Source of the DNA: Pseudomonas sp. UBA1879
GTDB lineage: Bacteria > Pseudomonadota > Gammaproteobacteria > Pseudomonadales > Pseudomonadaceae
DNA: 64,000 nt
NCBI RefSeq assembly: GCF_002338065.1
Contig: NZ_DDHJ01000015.1
Location: 124,001-188,000, forward strand
Direction of reading: 5' to 3'
Shown: positions 42,816-51,799 of the stretch, piece by piece
How the letters are laid out: every line of letters begins with the position of its first letter
How positions within the stretch are numbered: position 1 is the first letter of the stretch
Translations under genes and position numbers: made by a program
Notes under the pieces: model-generated
Told to the model about the DNA's origin: nothing
The model's database searches: none
The model's input: only the letters and a program-made list of their open reading frames with translations

Positions 42816-42904
42816 TATGGGAGCGCGCTTGGCCGCGATGACGATCTGCCTATAAAAGCTGGGCCGCCTGAGACGACGCCATCGCGGGCAAGCGCGCGCC
42901 TACA
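42816..42904. repeat. REP-like palindrome at the end of cobE, inside the cob operon
   Basis: Arms at about 42816–42840 (GGGAGCGCGCTTGGCCGCGATG) and 42880–42904 form an imperfect long stem. The outer arm covers the cobE stop codon (42902–42900). The cobE–cobM mRNA should carry this hairpin. Confidence 0.78.
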
Positions 42905-43313
42905 GTGGAAATGAAACGGAGGTGGCCAACGCGAACGTGGCCCGTGAGCTGTTTCGTCGCTCGATCAACAGCCGCGCCGACGACCCACTCAACCGCGCCG
43001 CCATCGCCAGCGCCGCGCTTTCGGCCACGCCATAACAGCCAGTGCTGTCGAACGCGATCTGCGAGTGATGGCTCAACTGCGGCTCGAACATTGCCAGTTC
43101 TTCAGCGCTGAAAAAAGCCAACGGCAGGCCGAGCCGTTCCGCGAGTTCGAGCATGCCCGCTTCTGACGATTTGAGGTCGATGGAGGCGAGGGCGGTGATG
43201 TCGGGCAGTGTCAGGTGATGCTCCAGCAAACTGACCTCGATCAACCCCTGAAGCACCGACGCCGGGCAATCGCGCTGACAGCCGAGGCCGATCACACGAA
43301 TGCCCGCGCTCAT
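42900..43313 (-). CDS. cobE: Cobalamin biosynthesis protein CobE (CbiG C-terminal domain)
   Basis: A 137-residue protein equal to the C-terminal domain of CbiG. It has the N-terminal IRVIGLGCQRDCPASVLQGLIE, the SIDLKSSEAGMLELAERLGLPL middle and the SVAESAAL-like GVAESAALAMAA near the end. CobE is needed in the aerobic pathway, though its precise step is not settled. The ATG at 43313 shares one base with the cbtA stop (TGATG). It lies under the upstream cobalamin riboswitch. Confidence 0.9.
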   Translation of the reverse strand: MSAGIRVIGLGCQRDCPASVLQGLIEVSLLEHHLTLPDITALASIDLKSSEAGMLELAERLGLPLAFFSAEELAMFEPQLSHHSQIAFDSTGCYGVAESAALAMAARLSGSSARLLIERRNSSRATFALATSVSFPL

Positions 43314-44038
43314 CAGGCAGGGCTCAGCTCGGTGATAGTCCGCTGCGCGTCGTAACGACGAAACAGCCAAGCGCTGATCAGGCCCATGGCGACCCAGAAC
43401 GCCGCGTTGGTCAACTGCGAGGCGATCTTGAATTGCGCTTCCAGGTTTTCCGGTGCCAGGGCCGAATGGACCGCCGGCTGCGGCGCGCCAATCACGTGGG
43501 GCACCAGCAAAATCGCGGCGCCCAGGACTTTCAACAGCCAGTGACGGGCGAAGACCATCAGTGCCAGGCCAACCGCCGTGGAGGCCGCTGTGCTGATCCA
43601 CCACGTCTGGCGCAGGGTCAGGTCCGCCGCTGCAGTGCCTGGCAGCTCAGGCGGAAGGCCCAGCGTCGGCGCGAAAACGAACACCGCGTAACCGGCCAGG
43701 CCCCACAGCGCACCCTGCCGAACACTAGTGGGCGTGCGCAAGGTGTACAGCGCCGCCAGCATCAGCGCGAAACCCACCGCAACCACCAGATTGCCGCCTG
43801 TGGTCGACAGCACGCGCTGCCAGCCGTCCTCCGGCTCCCAGGCCTCTTCGTCATGAACATGGGCCGCCATGGCGTCTCCAGCGTGTTCATGCTGATGCAC
43901 CTCTGCGGCAGCGGGGGCTTTCTCGTAGGTTTCGGCTTGAAGGATCAGCGGCGCGACCCAAAAGCTTTGCAGCAGGGTCAGCAACAGAGCGGCGAGCAGT
44001 CCGGTGAACCCGGCCGTTTGAGCGATTCGCTTGAACAT
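43313..44038 (-). CDS. cbtA: Cobalt transporter subunit CbtA
   Basis: A 241-residue membrane protein of the CbtA family, predicted to import cobalt. About five hydrophobic helices are visible: after MFKRIAQTAG, residues about 8–25, and later segments such as VAVGFALMLAALYTL and GALWGLAGYAVFVFAPTLGLPPE. A His- and Glu-rich periplasmic loop (VHQHEHAGDAMAAHVHDEEAW) could bind metal. The ATG at 44038 gives the family start. It follows cbtB by 11 nt and precedes cobE. Confidence 0.92.
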   Translation of the reverse strand: MFKRIAQTAGFTGLLAALLLTLLQSFWVAPLILQAETYEKAPAAAEVHQHEHAGDAMAAHVHDEEAWEPEDGWQRVLSTTGGNLVVAVGFALMLAALYTLRTPTSVRQGALWGLAGYAVFVFAPTLGLPPELPGTAAADLTLRQTWWISTAASTAVGLALMVFARHWLLKVLGAAILLVPHVIGAPQPAVHSALAPENLEAQFKIASQLTNAAFWVAMGLISAWLFRRYDAQRTITELSPA

Positions 44039-44049
44039 GGCGGCAGGTC

Positions 44050-44235
44050 TCAGTGGCAAGGAAAGGCAGCGCTGTGGCGGGTGTCGTGGGCAGCATTGTG
44101 CACCGCGTCGATGTGCGAGAAACCGGCGAAGTAGACCAGGCACGCGCCGAGGATCATCGCGCTGATGGCGGCGGTGAGGCGTTGGGTCTGGGTGCTGGCG
44201 GTGCTCGCAGATTGGGTCGTGGTGCTGATCGACAT
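44050..44235 (-). CDS. cbtB: Cobalt transporter subunit CbtB
   Basis: A 61-residue protein with one membrane helix (about 21–42, LTAAISAMILGACLVYFAGF) and a His-rich C-terminus (HNAAHDTRHSAAFPCH) typical of CbtB, where histidines likely bind the metal. It is the first gene after the cobalamin riboswitch; the leader between riboswitch and ATG is about 117 nt. Confidence 0.92.
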   Translation of the reverse strand: MSISTTTQSASTASTQTQRLTAAISAMILGACLVYFAGFSHIDAVHNAAHDTRHSAAFPCH

Positions 44236-44351
44236 GGCGCTTCCCTCTGGTCTGGAATGTCAGCGGTGGGGATGCGCAGGGCAAGCTACTGACAGACGTC
44301 AGTCGCGAACTCAACAGCGCCCGCCCACCGCGGGTTTGTTATGTGACGTTG

Positions 44352-44540
44352 TCGGGCCGGTCTCCGGGCTTGCGAGGGGCAGACAACCTGCCGACAAGAA
44401 TCACCTTCCCATGTCGCGGACCGACACAGTGGCTCTGATTCTTCGCTCGCTTACCGTTGCGGGGGCAGCGCCGGACTTGCACAGACTGAGAGTCTGTACG
44501 CACCGGTTTCCCGTTTCACCCTGTGAAGGGCACCCGTAAC
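44352..44540 (-). promoter_or_regulatory. Cobalamin riboswitch controlling cbtB–cbtA–cobE–cobM
   Basis: On the minus strand the conserved cobalamin-riboswitch blocks occur in order: GGGTGCCC near 44535, a GAAACGGGAA…GGTG block, AAGTCCGGCGCTGCCCCCGC, AACGGTAAGCG with AGCCACTG, and the closing CCGGAGACCGGCC near 44360. Cobalamin binding is expected to lower expression of the downstream genes. Boundaries are approximate. Confidence 0.93.
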
Positions 44541-44638
44541 AAGGTGTGTAGGAGAGCATGGCGCGGGGTGTCAGTCAATGCAGGAGGCAATAGACAGCTC
44601 CTCAACGATGGGCGCGAAGCGTCACACGCCTGCTGTGC

Positions 44639-44653
44639 TATCGAACATCGATA
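44639..44653. promoter_or_regulatory. 15-bp dyad, upstream copy (possible operator)
   Basis: TATCGAACATCGATA is a perfect 6+6 palindrome with a 3-nt centre. A second copy differing by one central base lies 109 nt downstream at 44748. Position upstream of the amine-oxidation operon suggests a regulator site. Confidence 0.5.
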
Positions 44654-44747
44654 CCGTTCAGCCCAATTGACGACGCAAAAATCCCGGAAGCGACATCCGT
44701 CCCGGTCATCGCTTGCGCTGGAGCGCTATCAAATATAAATAGAGGCA

Positions 44748-44762
44748 TATCGAATATCGATA
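44748..44762. promoter_or_regulatory. 15-bp dyad, downstream copy, next to the ribosome site
   Basis: TATCGAATATCGATA ends 10 nt before the TTG start of the oxidoreductase gene and touches its ribosome site (AGGTGA at 44764). A bound repressor here would block transcription into the operon. The candidate binder is the IclR-type protein encoded at the operon end, because IclR-family sites are often about 15-bp palindromes. Confidence 0.52.
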
Positions 44763-44772
44763 CAGGTGAATC

Positions 44773-46074
44773 TTGAAAGCCACGATCGATGTATTCAATT
44801 GTCTCTGGCAGACCCAGCTCTCGGTGCCGTCATGTGCGACGACCCTACCGTCTCGCGCACATGTCGTGGTGATCGGCGCAGGCTATACCGGCCTTGCTAC
44901 CGCGCTTCAACTCGGTGAGGCCGGACGCGACGTGGTGGTGCTCGACGCCATGAACATCGGTGACGGGGCATCGGGCCGTAACGGAGGTCAGGTGATCCCC
45001 GGTCTCAAGCTTAACCCTGACGAACTGCATCAGCGCTTCGGTGAGTCAAAAGGCCGGGTGCTGGCGGACGTGGTCGGGGGCGCAGCCGACTATGTGTTCA
45101 ACCTCATCCGGCGTCTGAACATCGATTGCGACGCCCGACAGGACGGCTGGATTCAGGCGGCCCACCACGATGTGGCGCTCGAAACGCTGCGCAACCGGGC
45201 GGCGCAGTGGCAATCCCGAGGCGGCGACGTGCAGATGCTCGATAAGGCCCGCACCGATCAATTGCTCGGCACTTCGATTTACCGAGGTGCACTGCTCGAC
45301 CGTCGTGCCGGGCAGCTGCAGCCGTATCAATATGTCCATGGCCTGGCTGCGGCTGTGCGAGCGCTGGGGGTGAACATTTTCGAACGCTGCGCCGCGTTGC
45401 AACTGCGCCGCAGCGAAGGTGCCTGGACCGTAGTGACGCCGCATGGCGAGCTTCGCGCCGATCAGGTGGTGATCGCCACCAACGCCTATTCTTCCCCTTT
45501 GTTGCCTGCGCTGCCGCACACCTACGTCACCCTCTGGAGTTTGCAAGCTGCGACCGCGCCGCTTTCTGACGATCTGTTGGCGCAGGTTTTACCAGGCGGG
45601 CTACCGGTGTCTGACACCTATCGGGTGCTTCGTTATTTTCGGCGCACCCAGGACGGACGCTTCGTCCTCGGCACACGCGGGGCGTTCCGCGATGACCTGA
45701 ATCATGGCGACATCGCCCGGGTGCGCGCTGAAATGCTCGACATTTATCCGATGCTGGAAAACGTGCCAATCACCCATTGCTGGTGTGGTCGCGTGGCGGT
45801 GCCGGCGGCGAGTATCCCGATGCTCAGCCAGCCCGAATCGGGGCTGACCGTCGCTTTGGGATATTACGGACGGGGGGTGGCGATGGCGACACGGATGGGC
45901 GCGCTGGTCGCGGATCTGGTTCAGGGCTTGCCCCCGCAGGAGAGCGCTTACCCGGTGACACCGTTCAAAGCCATGCCCGCTGCGCCGCTGCATCGCAACG
46001 TCGCGCGGGTCGCGGCGAACGTCATGCGCTTTCAGGACCTCTTCGAACGCCGCGTCAGAGGAGTCAGACGATGA
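44773..46074 (+). CDS. FAD-dependent amine oxidase/oxidoreductase (PuuB/DadA-like)
   Basis: A 433-residue FAD enzyme. The N-terminal Rossmann motif is VVVIGAGYTGLATALQLGEAG (about residues 31–51), followed by IGDGASGRNGGQVIPG as in gamma-glutamylputrescine oxidase. The C-terminal WCGRVAVPAASIPML and ALGYYGRGVAMATRMG close the flavin site. The frame begins at TTG 44773, supported by AGGTGA 4 nt upstream; no ATG fits. It heads an operon with a PotABCD-like importer and an aldehyde dehydrogenase, so it probably oxidises an imported amine to an aldehyde. The exact amine is unknown. Confidence 0.85.
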   Translation: MKATIDVFNCLWQTQLSVPSCATTLPSRAHVVVIGAGYTGLATALQLGEAGRDVVVLDAMNIGDGASGRNGGQVIPGLKLNPDELHQRFGESKGRVLADVVGGAADYVFNLIRRLNIDCDARQDGWIQAAHHDVALETLRNRAAQWQSRGGDVQMLDKARTDQLLGTSIYRGALLDRRAGQLQPYQYVHGLAAAVRALGVNIFERCAALQLRRSEGAWTVVTPHGELRADQVVIATNAYSSPLLPALPHTYVTLWSLQAATAPLSDDLLAQVLPGGLPVSDTYRVLRYFRRTQDGRFVLGTRGAFRDDLNHGDIARVRAEMLDIYPMLENVPITHCWCGRVAVPAASIPMLSQPESGLTVALGYYGRGVAMATRMGALVADLVQGLPPQESAYPVTPFKAMPAAPLHRNVARVAANVMRFQDLFERRVRGVRR

Positions 46075-46985
46075 GCCGCTCACACGCTGAGGCCCGTGCG
46101 TCGATGACCGCGCCCGACATCCCGCCACCGCGCCGCTCCCGCGCCAAGGTGTTCGACGCGTTGCTCAACCTGCCGGGCGGGCTCATCACCTGCACGCTGA
46201 TTCTGTTCGCGCTGGGGTTGCTGTTGTACATGAGCGTGCGCGTGAATGACGGGCAGATCATCGGCTCGGCGTTCAGCCTCGATAATCTCTGGACGGCATT
46301 GACCGATCCGTTGACCCGTCTGGTCCTGCTGCGCTCCATCGTGCTATCGGCGATCGTCACCATCGCCACGGTGGCGCTGGCGTTTCCGGTAGCGTATTTC
46401 CTGGCGTTTCGCGCGGGTCGATGGCGCCATCTGCTGTTGTTTCTGGTGACACTGCCTTTCTGGACCAGCTATTTGCTGCGGGTATTCGCCTGGAAAATAG
46501 TGCTGGCCTACAACGGCGTGCTGAACTCGGCGCTCATGCAACTGGGCCTGATCGACGCGCCGCTCAACGGCCTGCTCAATACACCAGGCACGGTGGTCGT
46601 CACCCTGGCCCACGCCTACGCGGCCTTTGCGGTGCTGCCGCTGTACATCTGTCTGCAAGGGCTGCCAAAGAACCTGTTCGAAGCGGCGGCCGACCTGGGC
46701 GCCAGACCGTATCAAGGGTTTTTTCGGGTGGTGCTGCCGCTGTCGGTGCCGGGGGTTCTTTCGGCGGCGCTGGTGGTGTTCGTGCCCACGGTGGGCGACT
46801 ACGTGACCCCGGCACTGGTGGGCGGGCCGAACAGTTCGATGATCGGCACGCTGATTCAAGCCCAGTTCGGCAAAGCCAACGACTGGCCAGCCGGGGCGGC
46901 ACTGGCGGTGATCAGCATGATCGCCATCGCTATCGTCGTGGTGGCGGCCCGGTGGATCATCACTCGCTGGAGTACCCGCACATGA
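46071..46985 (+). CDS. Spermidine/putrescine-type ABC permease (PotB family)
   Basis: A 304-residue permease with about six helices. The cytoplasmic motif EAAADLGARPYQGFFRVVLPLS contacts the ATPase, and VPTVGDYVTPALVGGPNSSMIG is typical of PotB. The ATG at 46071 overlaps the oxidoreductase stop (ATGA). Residues 1–30 are polar and basic. It pairs with the next gene to form the channel. Confidence 0.9.
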   Translation: MSRSHAEARASMTAPDIPPPRRSRAKVFDALLNLPGGLITCTLILFALGLLLYMSVRVNDGQIIGSAFSLDNLWTALTDPLTRLVLLRSIVLSAIVTIATVALAFPVAYFLAFRAGRWRHLLLFLVTLPFWTSYLLRVFAWKIVLAYNGVLNSALMQLGLIDAPLNGLLNTPGTVVVTLAHAYAAFAVLPLYICLQGLPKNLFEAAADLGARPYQGFFRVVLPLSVPGVLSAALVVFVPTVGDYVTPALVGGPNSSMIGTLIQAQFGKANDWPAGAALAVISMIAIAIVVVAARWIITRWSTRT

Positions 46986-47791
46986 CCCGCCACCTGTCGC
47001 GCAACTGGCTGGTGGCATACGTCGCGGCCTATCTGGTGTTCCTGTACCTGCCGACGCTGCTGATACCGGTGTTCTCGTTCAACGATTCCATCGCGCCCGC
47101 GTTCCCGCTCAAGGGTTTCACAGTGCAGTGGTATCAGAGCCTGCTGGACGATCCGCGCCTGCGCAACGCTGCACTCAACAGCCTGATCGTTGCCAGTTCA
47201 GCGGCGGCCATCGCCACGGCAGCGGGATGCCTGATCGCATACGCCGATTTGCGTCGCAGCTCCCCCTTGGCTCGCAGCATTTCATTGCTGGCGCGGTTGC
47301 CGATCCTGTTGCCCGGCGTGGTGCTGGGCATCGCCTTATTGGTGGGCGTCAACCTGATCGGGCCGGGACCGTCGCTGGGCGCCATCGTCGTTGGGCACGT
47401 GTGTTTCTGCCTGCCGACCACCGTAGTGGTGATGCGCAGTCGTTTTGCGGCGTTCCCCCGCAGCCTAGAAGACGCGGCGATGGACCTCGGCGCCGATGAG
47501 TGGATCACCTTTCGCCGCGTGGCCTTGCCGCTGGCGATGCCGGGGCTGGTGTCGGCGTTCATGCTCGCGTTCATCACATCGTTCGACGAGTTCATCGTCG
47601 CGTTCTTTTTGGTCGGCACCGAACCTACCTTGCCGATTTACATCTGGAGCCAGTTGCGCTTTCCCAAGCAACTGCCGAGCGTGATGGCGCTCGGTACGGT
47701 GATCCTCGTGGTCTCCGTGATCCTGGCCGCGTTCGCCGAACACCTGCGTCGTCGCGGCACCCGTTCCTCTGCCCATTCCACAACGAAATAG
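46982..47791 (+). CDS. Spermidine/putrescine-type ABC permease (PotC family)
   Basis: A 269-residue permease with about six helices. The EAA-type loop reads EDAAMDLGADEWITFRRVALPLAMPG, and AFITSFDEFIVAFFLVG is typical of PotC. The ATG at 46982 overlaps the PotB-type stop (ATGA). The first helix (about 10–30, VAYVAAYLVFLYLPTLLIPVF) is clear. The binding-protein gene follows 12 nt later. Confidence 0.9.
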   Translation: MTRHLSRNWLVAYVAAYLVFLYLPTLLIPVFSFNDSIAPAFPLKGFTVQWYQSLLDDPRLRNAALNSLIVASSAAAIATAAGCLIAYADLRRSSPLARSISLLARLPILLPGVVLGIALLVGVNLIGPGPSLGAIVVGHVCFCLPTTVVVMRSRFAAFPRSLEDAAMDLGADEWITFRRVALPLAMPGLVSAFMLAFITSFDEFIVAFFLVGTEPTLPIYIWSQLRFPKQLPSVMALGTVILVVSVILAAFAEHLRRRGTRSSAHSTTK

Positions 47792-47803
47792 CTCGGAGGT
47801 CTC

Positions 47804-48889
47804 ATGAAAATCCGCATGACTGAATCACGCTCCTGGGTAATGGGGCTGGGCGCTTTCGCCCTCGGTGTCACGCTGTTGCAGCAAGGGGCGCAGGCGGCCG
47901 ACAGCGGCAAGTTGACGTATTTCACCTGGTCCGGCTACGAGTTGCCGCAGTTCCACGGCGACTTCGAAAAAGCCCACGCCGGGCAGGTCGACATCTCGGT
48001 GTTCGGCGATGACGACGACGCGCTGTCGAAGGCCCGAGCGGGGTTTCATCCGGACCTGGCGCACCCGTGCTACGACAAATTGGATCGTTGGAAACAGGCC
48101 GGGTTGATTCAGCCCCTCGATCCAAAACGGCTAAAAAACTGGGATCAGATCTTCCCGGTCTTGCAAAAACTGCCGGGCATTGTCGAGGCGGACGGCAAGG
48201 TGTGGATGGTGCCATGGGACTGGGGCAATACGTCGATCCTGTATCGCACGGACTTGGTCAAGAACCCGGAGCCAACCTGGAAGATGTTCTTCGACCCGAA
48301 CTCGCCGTACGCCGGGAAGATGGCAACCATCGACGCCGTGCACGACACGCCGCTGGTGGCCGCAGTGGTCGCAGGGGTCGATCCGTTCAAAAAGATGGAC
48401 CAGGGCGAGCTGGACAAGGTCGGCGCGATGTTGCGTCAGCAGCGGCCACTGATGTCCTCGTACACCACTGACATGACCTCGGTCGAACAAAGCCTGGCCA
48501 GCGGCGAGCTGGTGGCCGCCATGGCCTGGAACGCGTCGGCCACCGCATTGAAAAAACAAAACGTGCCGGTGGCGTTCATGAAGCCCAAGGAAGGCATGTT
48601 GACGTGGGTGTGCGGCATGGTCCTGCTAAAGGACGCCAAGCACGTGGACCTGGCGTATGACTTCATCAACGCCCGCATGAACCCGGATTCCGGCGCGAGT
48701 TTGATTAATGAATATGGCTACGGCAGCGCAAGTCAGGCCGCGTTCAAGAAGGTCCCTGCGGCCAAGCTCGACGAACTGTCACTGCCCAACGACCCGGAGA
48801 CCATGCTGCGCGACACCGTGCTGACCAAGCCGATTCCGAGCAACGACGAATTGGCGAAGTTGTTCGAGCGGGTGAAGGCGGGCGGGTGA
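47804..48889 (+). CDS. Polyamine-type periplasmic binding protein (PotD/PotF-like)
   Basis: A 361-residue binding protein with a signal peptide (about 1–31, ending QQGAQA). The mature N-terminus is ADSGKLTYFTWSGYELPQF; the YFTW stretch at that point is common in polyamine and related binding proteins. VPWDWGNTSILYRTDLV forms part of the pocket. The ATG at 47804 has GGAGG 6 nt upstream. The ligand may be an amine, an amino acid derivative or a compound such as a betaine; the sequence does not decide it. Confidence 0.88.
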   Translation: MKIRMTESRSWVMGLGAFALGVTLLQQGAQAADSGKLTYFTWSGYELPQFHGDFEKAHAGQVDISVFGDDDDALSKARAGFHPDLAHPCYDKLDRWKQAGLIQPLDPKRLKNWDQIFPVLQKLPGIVEADGKVWMVPWDWGNTSILYRTDLVKNPEPTWKMFFDPNSPYAGKMATIDAVHDTPLVAAVVAGVDPFKKMDQGELDKVGAMLRQQRPLMSSYTTDMTSVEQSLASGELVAAMAWNASATALKKQNVPVAFMKPKEGMLTWVCGMVLLKDAKHVDLAYDFINARMNPDSGASLINEYGYGSASQAAFKKVPAAKLDELSLPNDPETMLRDTVLTKPIPSNDELAKLFERVKAGG

Positions 48890-49044
48890 GTCACTTTTGA
48901 CACCGACCTGTATGTCGGGCCCACGCGGGTGCGGCAGCCAATCGCCTGTGATCTTTGGCGTAGCGACAGCAAAACCGTTGAACGCGGTCGGTCTGACCAG
49001 CCGTGTTCATCCGTTTCAATCCCATCCAGCAGAGGACTTCGCCC

Positions 49045-50148
49045 GTGACAGATACCAGCGTGGTCAGCCTCCGAGGCGTCAGCAAGCGCTACACCGAGAG
49101 CATTCTCAGTGTCGATAACATCGATCTGGACATCGCCAGCGGCGAATTCATCAGCCTGTTGGGGCCGTCGGGGTGCGGCAAGACCACGACCTTGCGCCTG
49201 ATCGCCGGGTTCGAGGGGCCGACGTCCGGGCAGATTTTCATCGACGGGCGCGACCTCACCGACGCGCCGCCGTACGGGCGTCCGGTCAACACTGTGTTTC
49301 AGGATTACGCTCTGTTTCCGCACCTCAACGTCAGTGACAACGTCGGGTTCGGCCTCAGCCTGGCCGGGGTTGGAGCAAGCGAGGCGCGCACGCGGATTCG
49401 CGAGATGCTGGATCTGGTGGGCCTGGCAGACAAGGCCAAGGCGCGGGTCCAGGACCTCTCGGGCGGGCAGCAACAGCGCATCGCCATGGCTCGCGCGTTG
49501 GTCTGTCGGCCTCGGGTGTTGCTGCTCGACGAGCCGCTGTCCGCCCTTGACGCCTACCTGCGGCAGCACATGCAGGTCGAACTCAAGCGCCTGCAATCGC
49601 AACTCGGCACGACCTTCGTGATGGTCACCCACGACCAGACCGAAGCCCTGTCGATTTCCGACCGCATCGCCGTTATGCGCAACGGCCGGATCGAGCAGGT
49701 CGCAGGCCCTGCCGAACTCTACGATCAACCTGCGACCACCTTCGTCGCGGGCTTCATCGGCGCGAGCAACCTGTTGCCGGGCGAGGTGACAGGGGCCGAC
49801 CACCGCCTGTTTCGGGTCAAGGTTGGAGCGATGCAGTTGATGGCCCACAGCGATCAGCCGCTGTGCGCCGGAGATCAGGTGACCGTTTCCCTGCGCCCGG
49901 AAGACCTGCGGCTAGAAACCGGCCCGATCAGTGCCGACCCTGCCAAGACCCAGGCCACTGTAGTGCAGACCCTGTTCCACGGCCGCTCGCTCCGAATTCA
50001 GGTGCGCGTACCGGGCGTCGAACCCATGACCCTGGACTTGCCCCGCGACGGCAATGCCCAGCACACCGAAGCATTGCGCCCGGGCGACGGTATCTATCTC
50101 AGCGTCGCGCCGGGGGTGGCCCGCGCGTTCCCTACACGCCCAATCTGA
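49045..50148 (+). CDS. Polyamine-type ABC transporter ATPase (PotA family)
   Basis: A 367-residue ATPase with Walker A GPSGCGKTT, Q-loop FQDYALFPHL, signature LSGGQQQRIAMARAL, Walker B VLLLDEPLSALD and H-loop VTHDQTEAL. A C-terminal TOBE domain follows (about 270–360). The GTG at 49045 is preferred because AGAGGA lies about 8 nt upstream; an ATG 14 codons earlier gives an unrelated N-terminus. A 155-nt gap separates it from the binding-protein gene. Confidence 0.9.
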   Translation: MTDTSVVSLRGVSKRYTESILSVDNIDLDIASGEFISLLGPSGCGKTTTLRLIAGFEGPTSGQIFIDGRDLTDAPPYGRPVNTVFQDYALFPHLNVSDNVGFGLSLAGVGASEARTRIREMLDLVGLADKAKARVQDLSGGQQQRIAMARALVCRPRVLLLDEPLSALDAYLRQHMQVELKRLQSQLGTTFVMVTHDQTEALSISDRIAVMRNGRIEQVAGPAELYDQPATTFVAGFIGASNLLPGEVTGADHRLFRVKVGAMQLMAHSDQPLCAGDQVTVSLRPEDLRLETGPISADPAKTQATVVQTLFHGRSLRIQVRVPGVEPMTLDLPRDGNAQHTEALRPGDGIYLSVAPGVARAFPTRPI

Positions 50149-50171
50149 CCCTCAACAGGCAGGAGACCTTT

Positions 50172-51695
50172 ATGACGACCCTCTACGAAACCCTGTCCCA
50201 ACGCAGCGCCGCCGATTGGCAGCAGCGCCTTGGGCAGTTCAACTACCGCATCAGCAATTTCATCGACGGCGAATACTGCGACGCTCTCAGCGGCGAGACC
50301 TTCGAAGTCGTCAACCCGGCCACAGGCAACGTCCACGGCCACGCGCCGCGCAGCAATGCCCATGATGTGGATGTGGCGGTGAAGGTGGCCCGTCGGGCCT
50401 TCCGGTCTGGCAGTTGGTCGCGTCTGTCGCCCCGTGACCGCATGGCGGTGCTGTATCGCTTCGTGGCGTTGATCGAAGAGCAGGCCGAGGCCTTTGCCAT
50501 GCTTGACGTACTGGACATGGGCAAGCCGATCACCGACATGCTCGACGTGGACGTGCCGTACTCGGCGCTGTCCTTTCAGTTTTTCGCCGAGACAATCGAC
50601 AAACTCGAAGGCTCGGTCACCAGCACCACGCCTGAAGCCTTGCACTACATCCTGCGCCAGCCGCTGGGGGTAGTCGGTTTGATCGTGCCGTGGAACTACC
50701 CGCTGCTCATGGCTGCGTGGAAGCTTGCGCCTGCGCTGTCGATGGGCAACTCAGTGGTGCTCAAGCCCGCCGAGCAGTCGCCGTCCAGTGCGGTCTTGCT
50801 GGCGGACCTGTTCATCCAGGCAGGCGGCCCACCGGGGGTGTTCAACGTGGTTCAAGGCTTCGGTCGGGAGGCGGGCGAAGCACTGGCCCTGCACATGGAT
50901 GTCGACAAAATCGGATTTACAGGTTCGGTGGAAGTCGGCAAGAAAATGTTCATCTATGCCGGCCAATCCAACATGAAGCGCGTGACCACCGAATGCGGGG
51001 GCAAAAGCCCGCAGATTATTCTCGAAGACGTCGCCGATCTGGACCGTGCCGTGAGTTACGCGGTCAACGGCATTTATGCGAATCAAGGCGAAGTCTGCAA
51101 CGCCGGTTCGCGGCTGCTGGTGCAAGACAGTCTCTACGACGATTTCATCGAGCGTTTCACCGCCGTGGCACAGGGACGCTATGTGCCGGGCAATCCGTTC
51201 GACCCGGCCACACGCATGGGTTCGATGGTCTCGTTCCAGCAGCAGAAGCGGGTGCTGGGCTACATCGACAAGGCCAATGCCGAGGGCGGGCGGCTGGTGT
51301 TTGGCGGCGGGGTGCCCCAAGGCCTGGAGCATGGCGCGTTCGTCAGCCCGACGCTGTACGCCGACATCGCTCCGGGGATGACGCTCGCTCGCGAAGAGGT
51401 CTTCGGGCCGGTGGCCGCTGCGATCCGCGTCAAAGACTTGGGGCATGCGCTGGAGATCACCAATGACTCGATTTACGGCCTGGCCGCTTCGGTGTGGACG
51501 CAGAACATCGACAAAGCGCTGACCTTTGCCCGCGACGTGGAGGCGGGCATTGTGTGGGTCAACTGCTTCGACCATGGCGACATGACGCAGCCGTGGGGTG
51601 GCTTCAAACAGTCGGGCAATGGCCGGGACCGCTGCCTGGAGGCGCTGACCCAGTATTCCCAGACCAAATCGGTGTGGGTGCACCTGGGCGGTTGA
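50172..51695 (+). CDS. Aldehyde dehydrogenase (PuuC/betaine-aldehyde type)
   Basis: A 507-residue NAD(P)-dependent aldehyde dehydrogenase. The oxyanion and cofactor region is IVPWNYPLLMAAWKLAPAL, with FTGSVEVGK for the Rossmann loop. The general base is Glu274 in TECGGKSPQI and the nucleophile is Cys309 in NQGEVCNAGSR. The start ATG at 50172 has AGGAG about 7 nt upstream. It follows the ATPase gene by 23 nt, so it likely converts the aldehyde formed by the FAD oxidase to a carboxylic acid. Confidence 0.92.
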   Translation: MTTLYETLSQRSAADWQQRLGQFNYRISNFIDGEYCDALSGETFEVVNPATGNVHGHAPRSNAHDVDVAVKVARRAFRSGSWSRLSPRDRMAVLYRFVALIEEQAEAFAMLDVLDMGKPITDMLDVDVPYSALSFQFFAETIDKLEGSVTSTTPEALHYILRQPLGVVGLIVPWNYPLLMAAWKLAPALSMGNSVVLKPAEQSPSSAVLLADLFIQAGGPPGVFNVVQGFGREAGEALALHMDVDKIGFTGSVEVGKKMFIYAGQSNMKRVTTECGGKSPQIILEDVADLDRAVSYAVNGIYANQGEVCNAGSRLLVQDSLYDDFIERFTAVAQGRYVPGNPFDPATRMGSMVSFQQQKRVLGYIDKANAEGGRLVFGGGVPQGLEHGAFVSPTLYADIAPGMTLAREEVFGPVAAAIRVKDLGHALEITNDSIYGLAASVWTQNIDKALTFARDVEAGIVWVNCFDHGDMTQPWGGFKQSGNGRDRCLEALTQYSQTKSVWVHLGG

Positions 51696-51799
51696 CGCCC
51701 CGGACACGTCGGGTACAGTCGCGGTCTTTTGGATGCCCGCGCTGTATCGGCGTGAGTACGACCCTTTTTTGAACGACACGCCACGATTCGCGAGCGCTC

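Noticed and set aside
45777..46070. A longer N-terminus for the PotB-type permease
   Set aside because: The upstream extension is out-of-frame coding sequence of the oxidoreductase; the ATG at 46071 gives the proper family start with an ATGA overlap.
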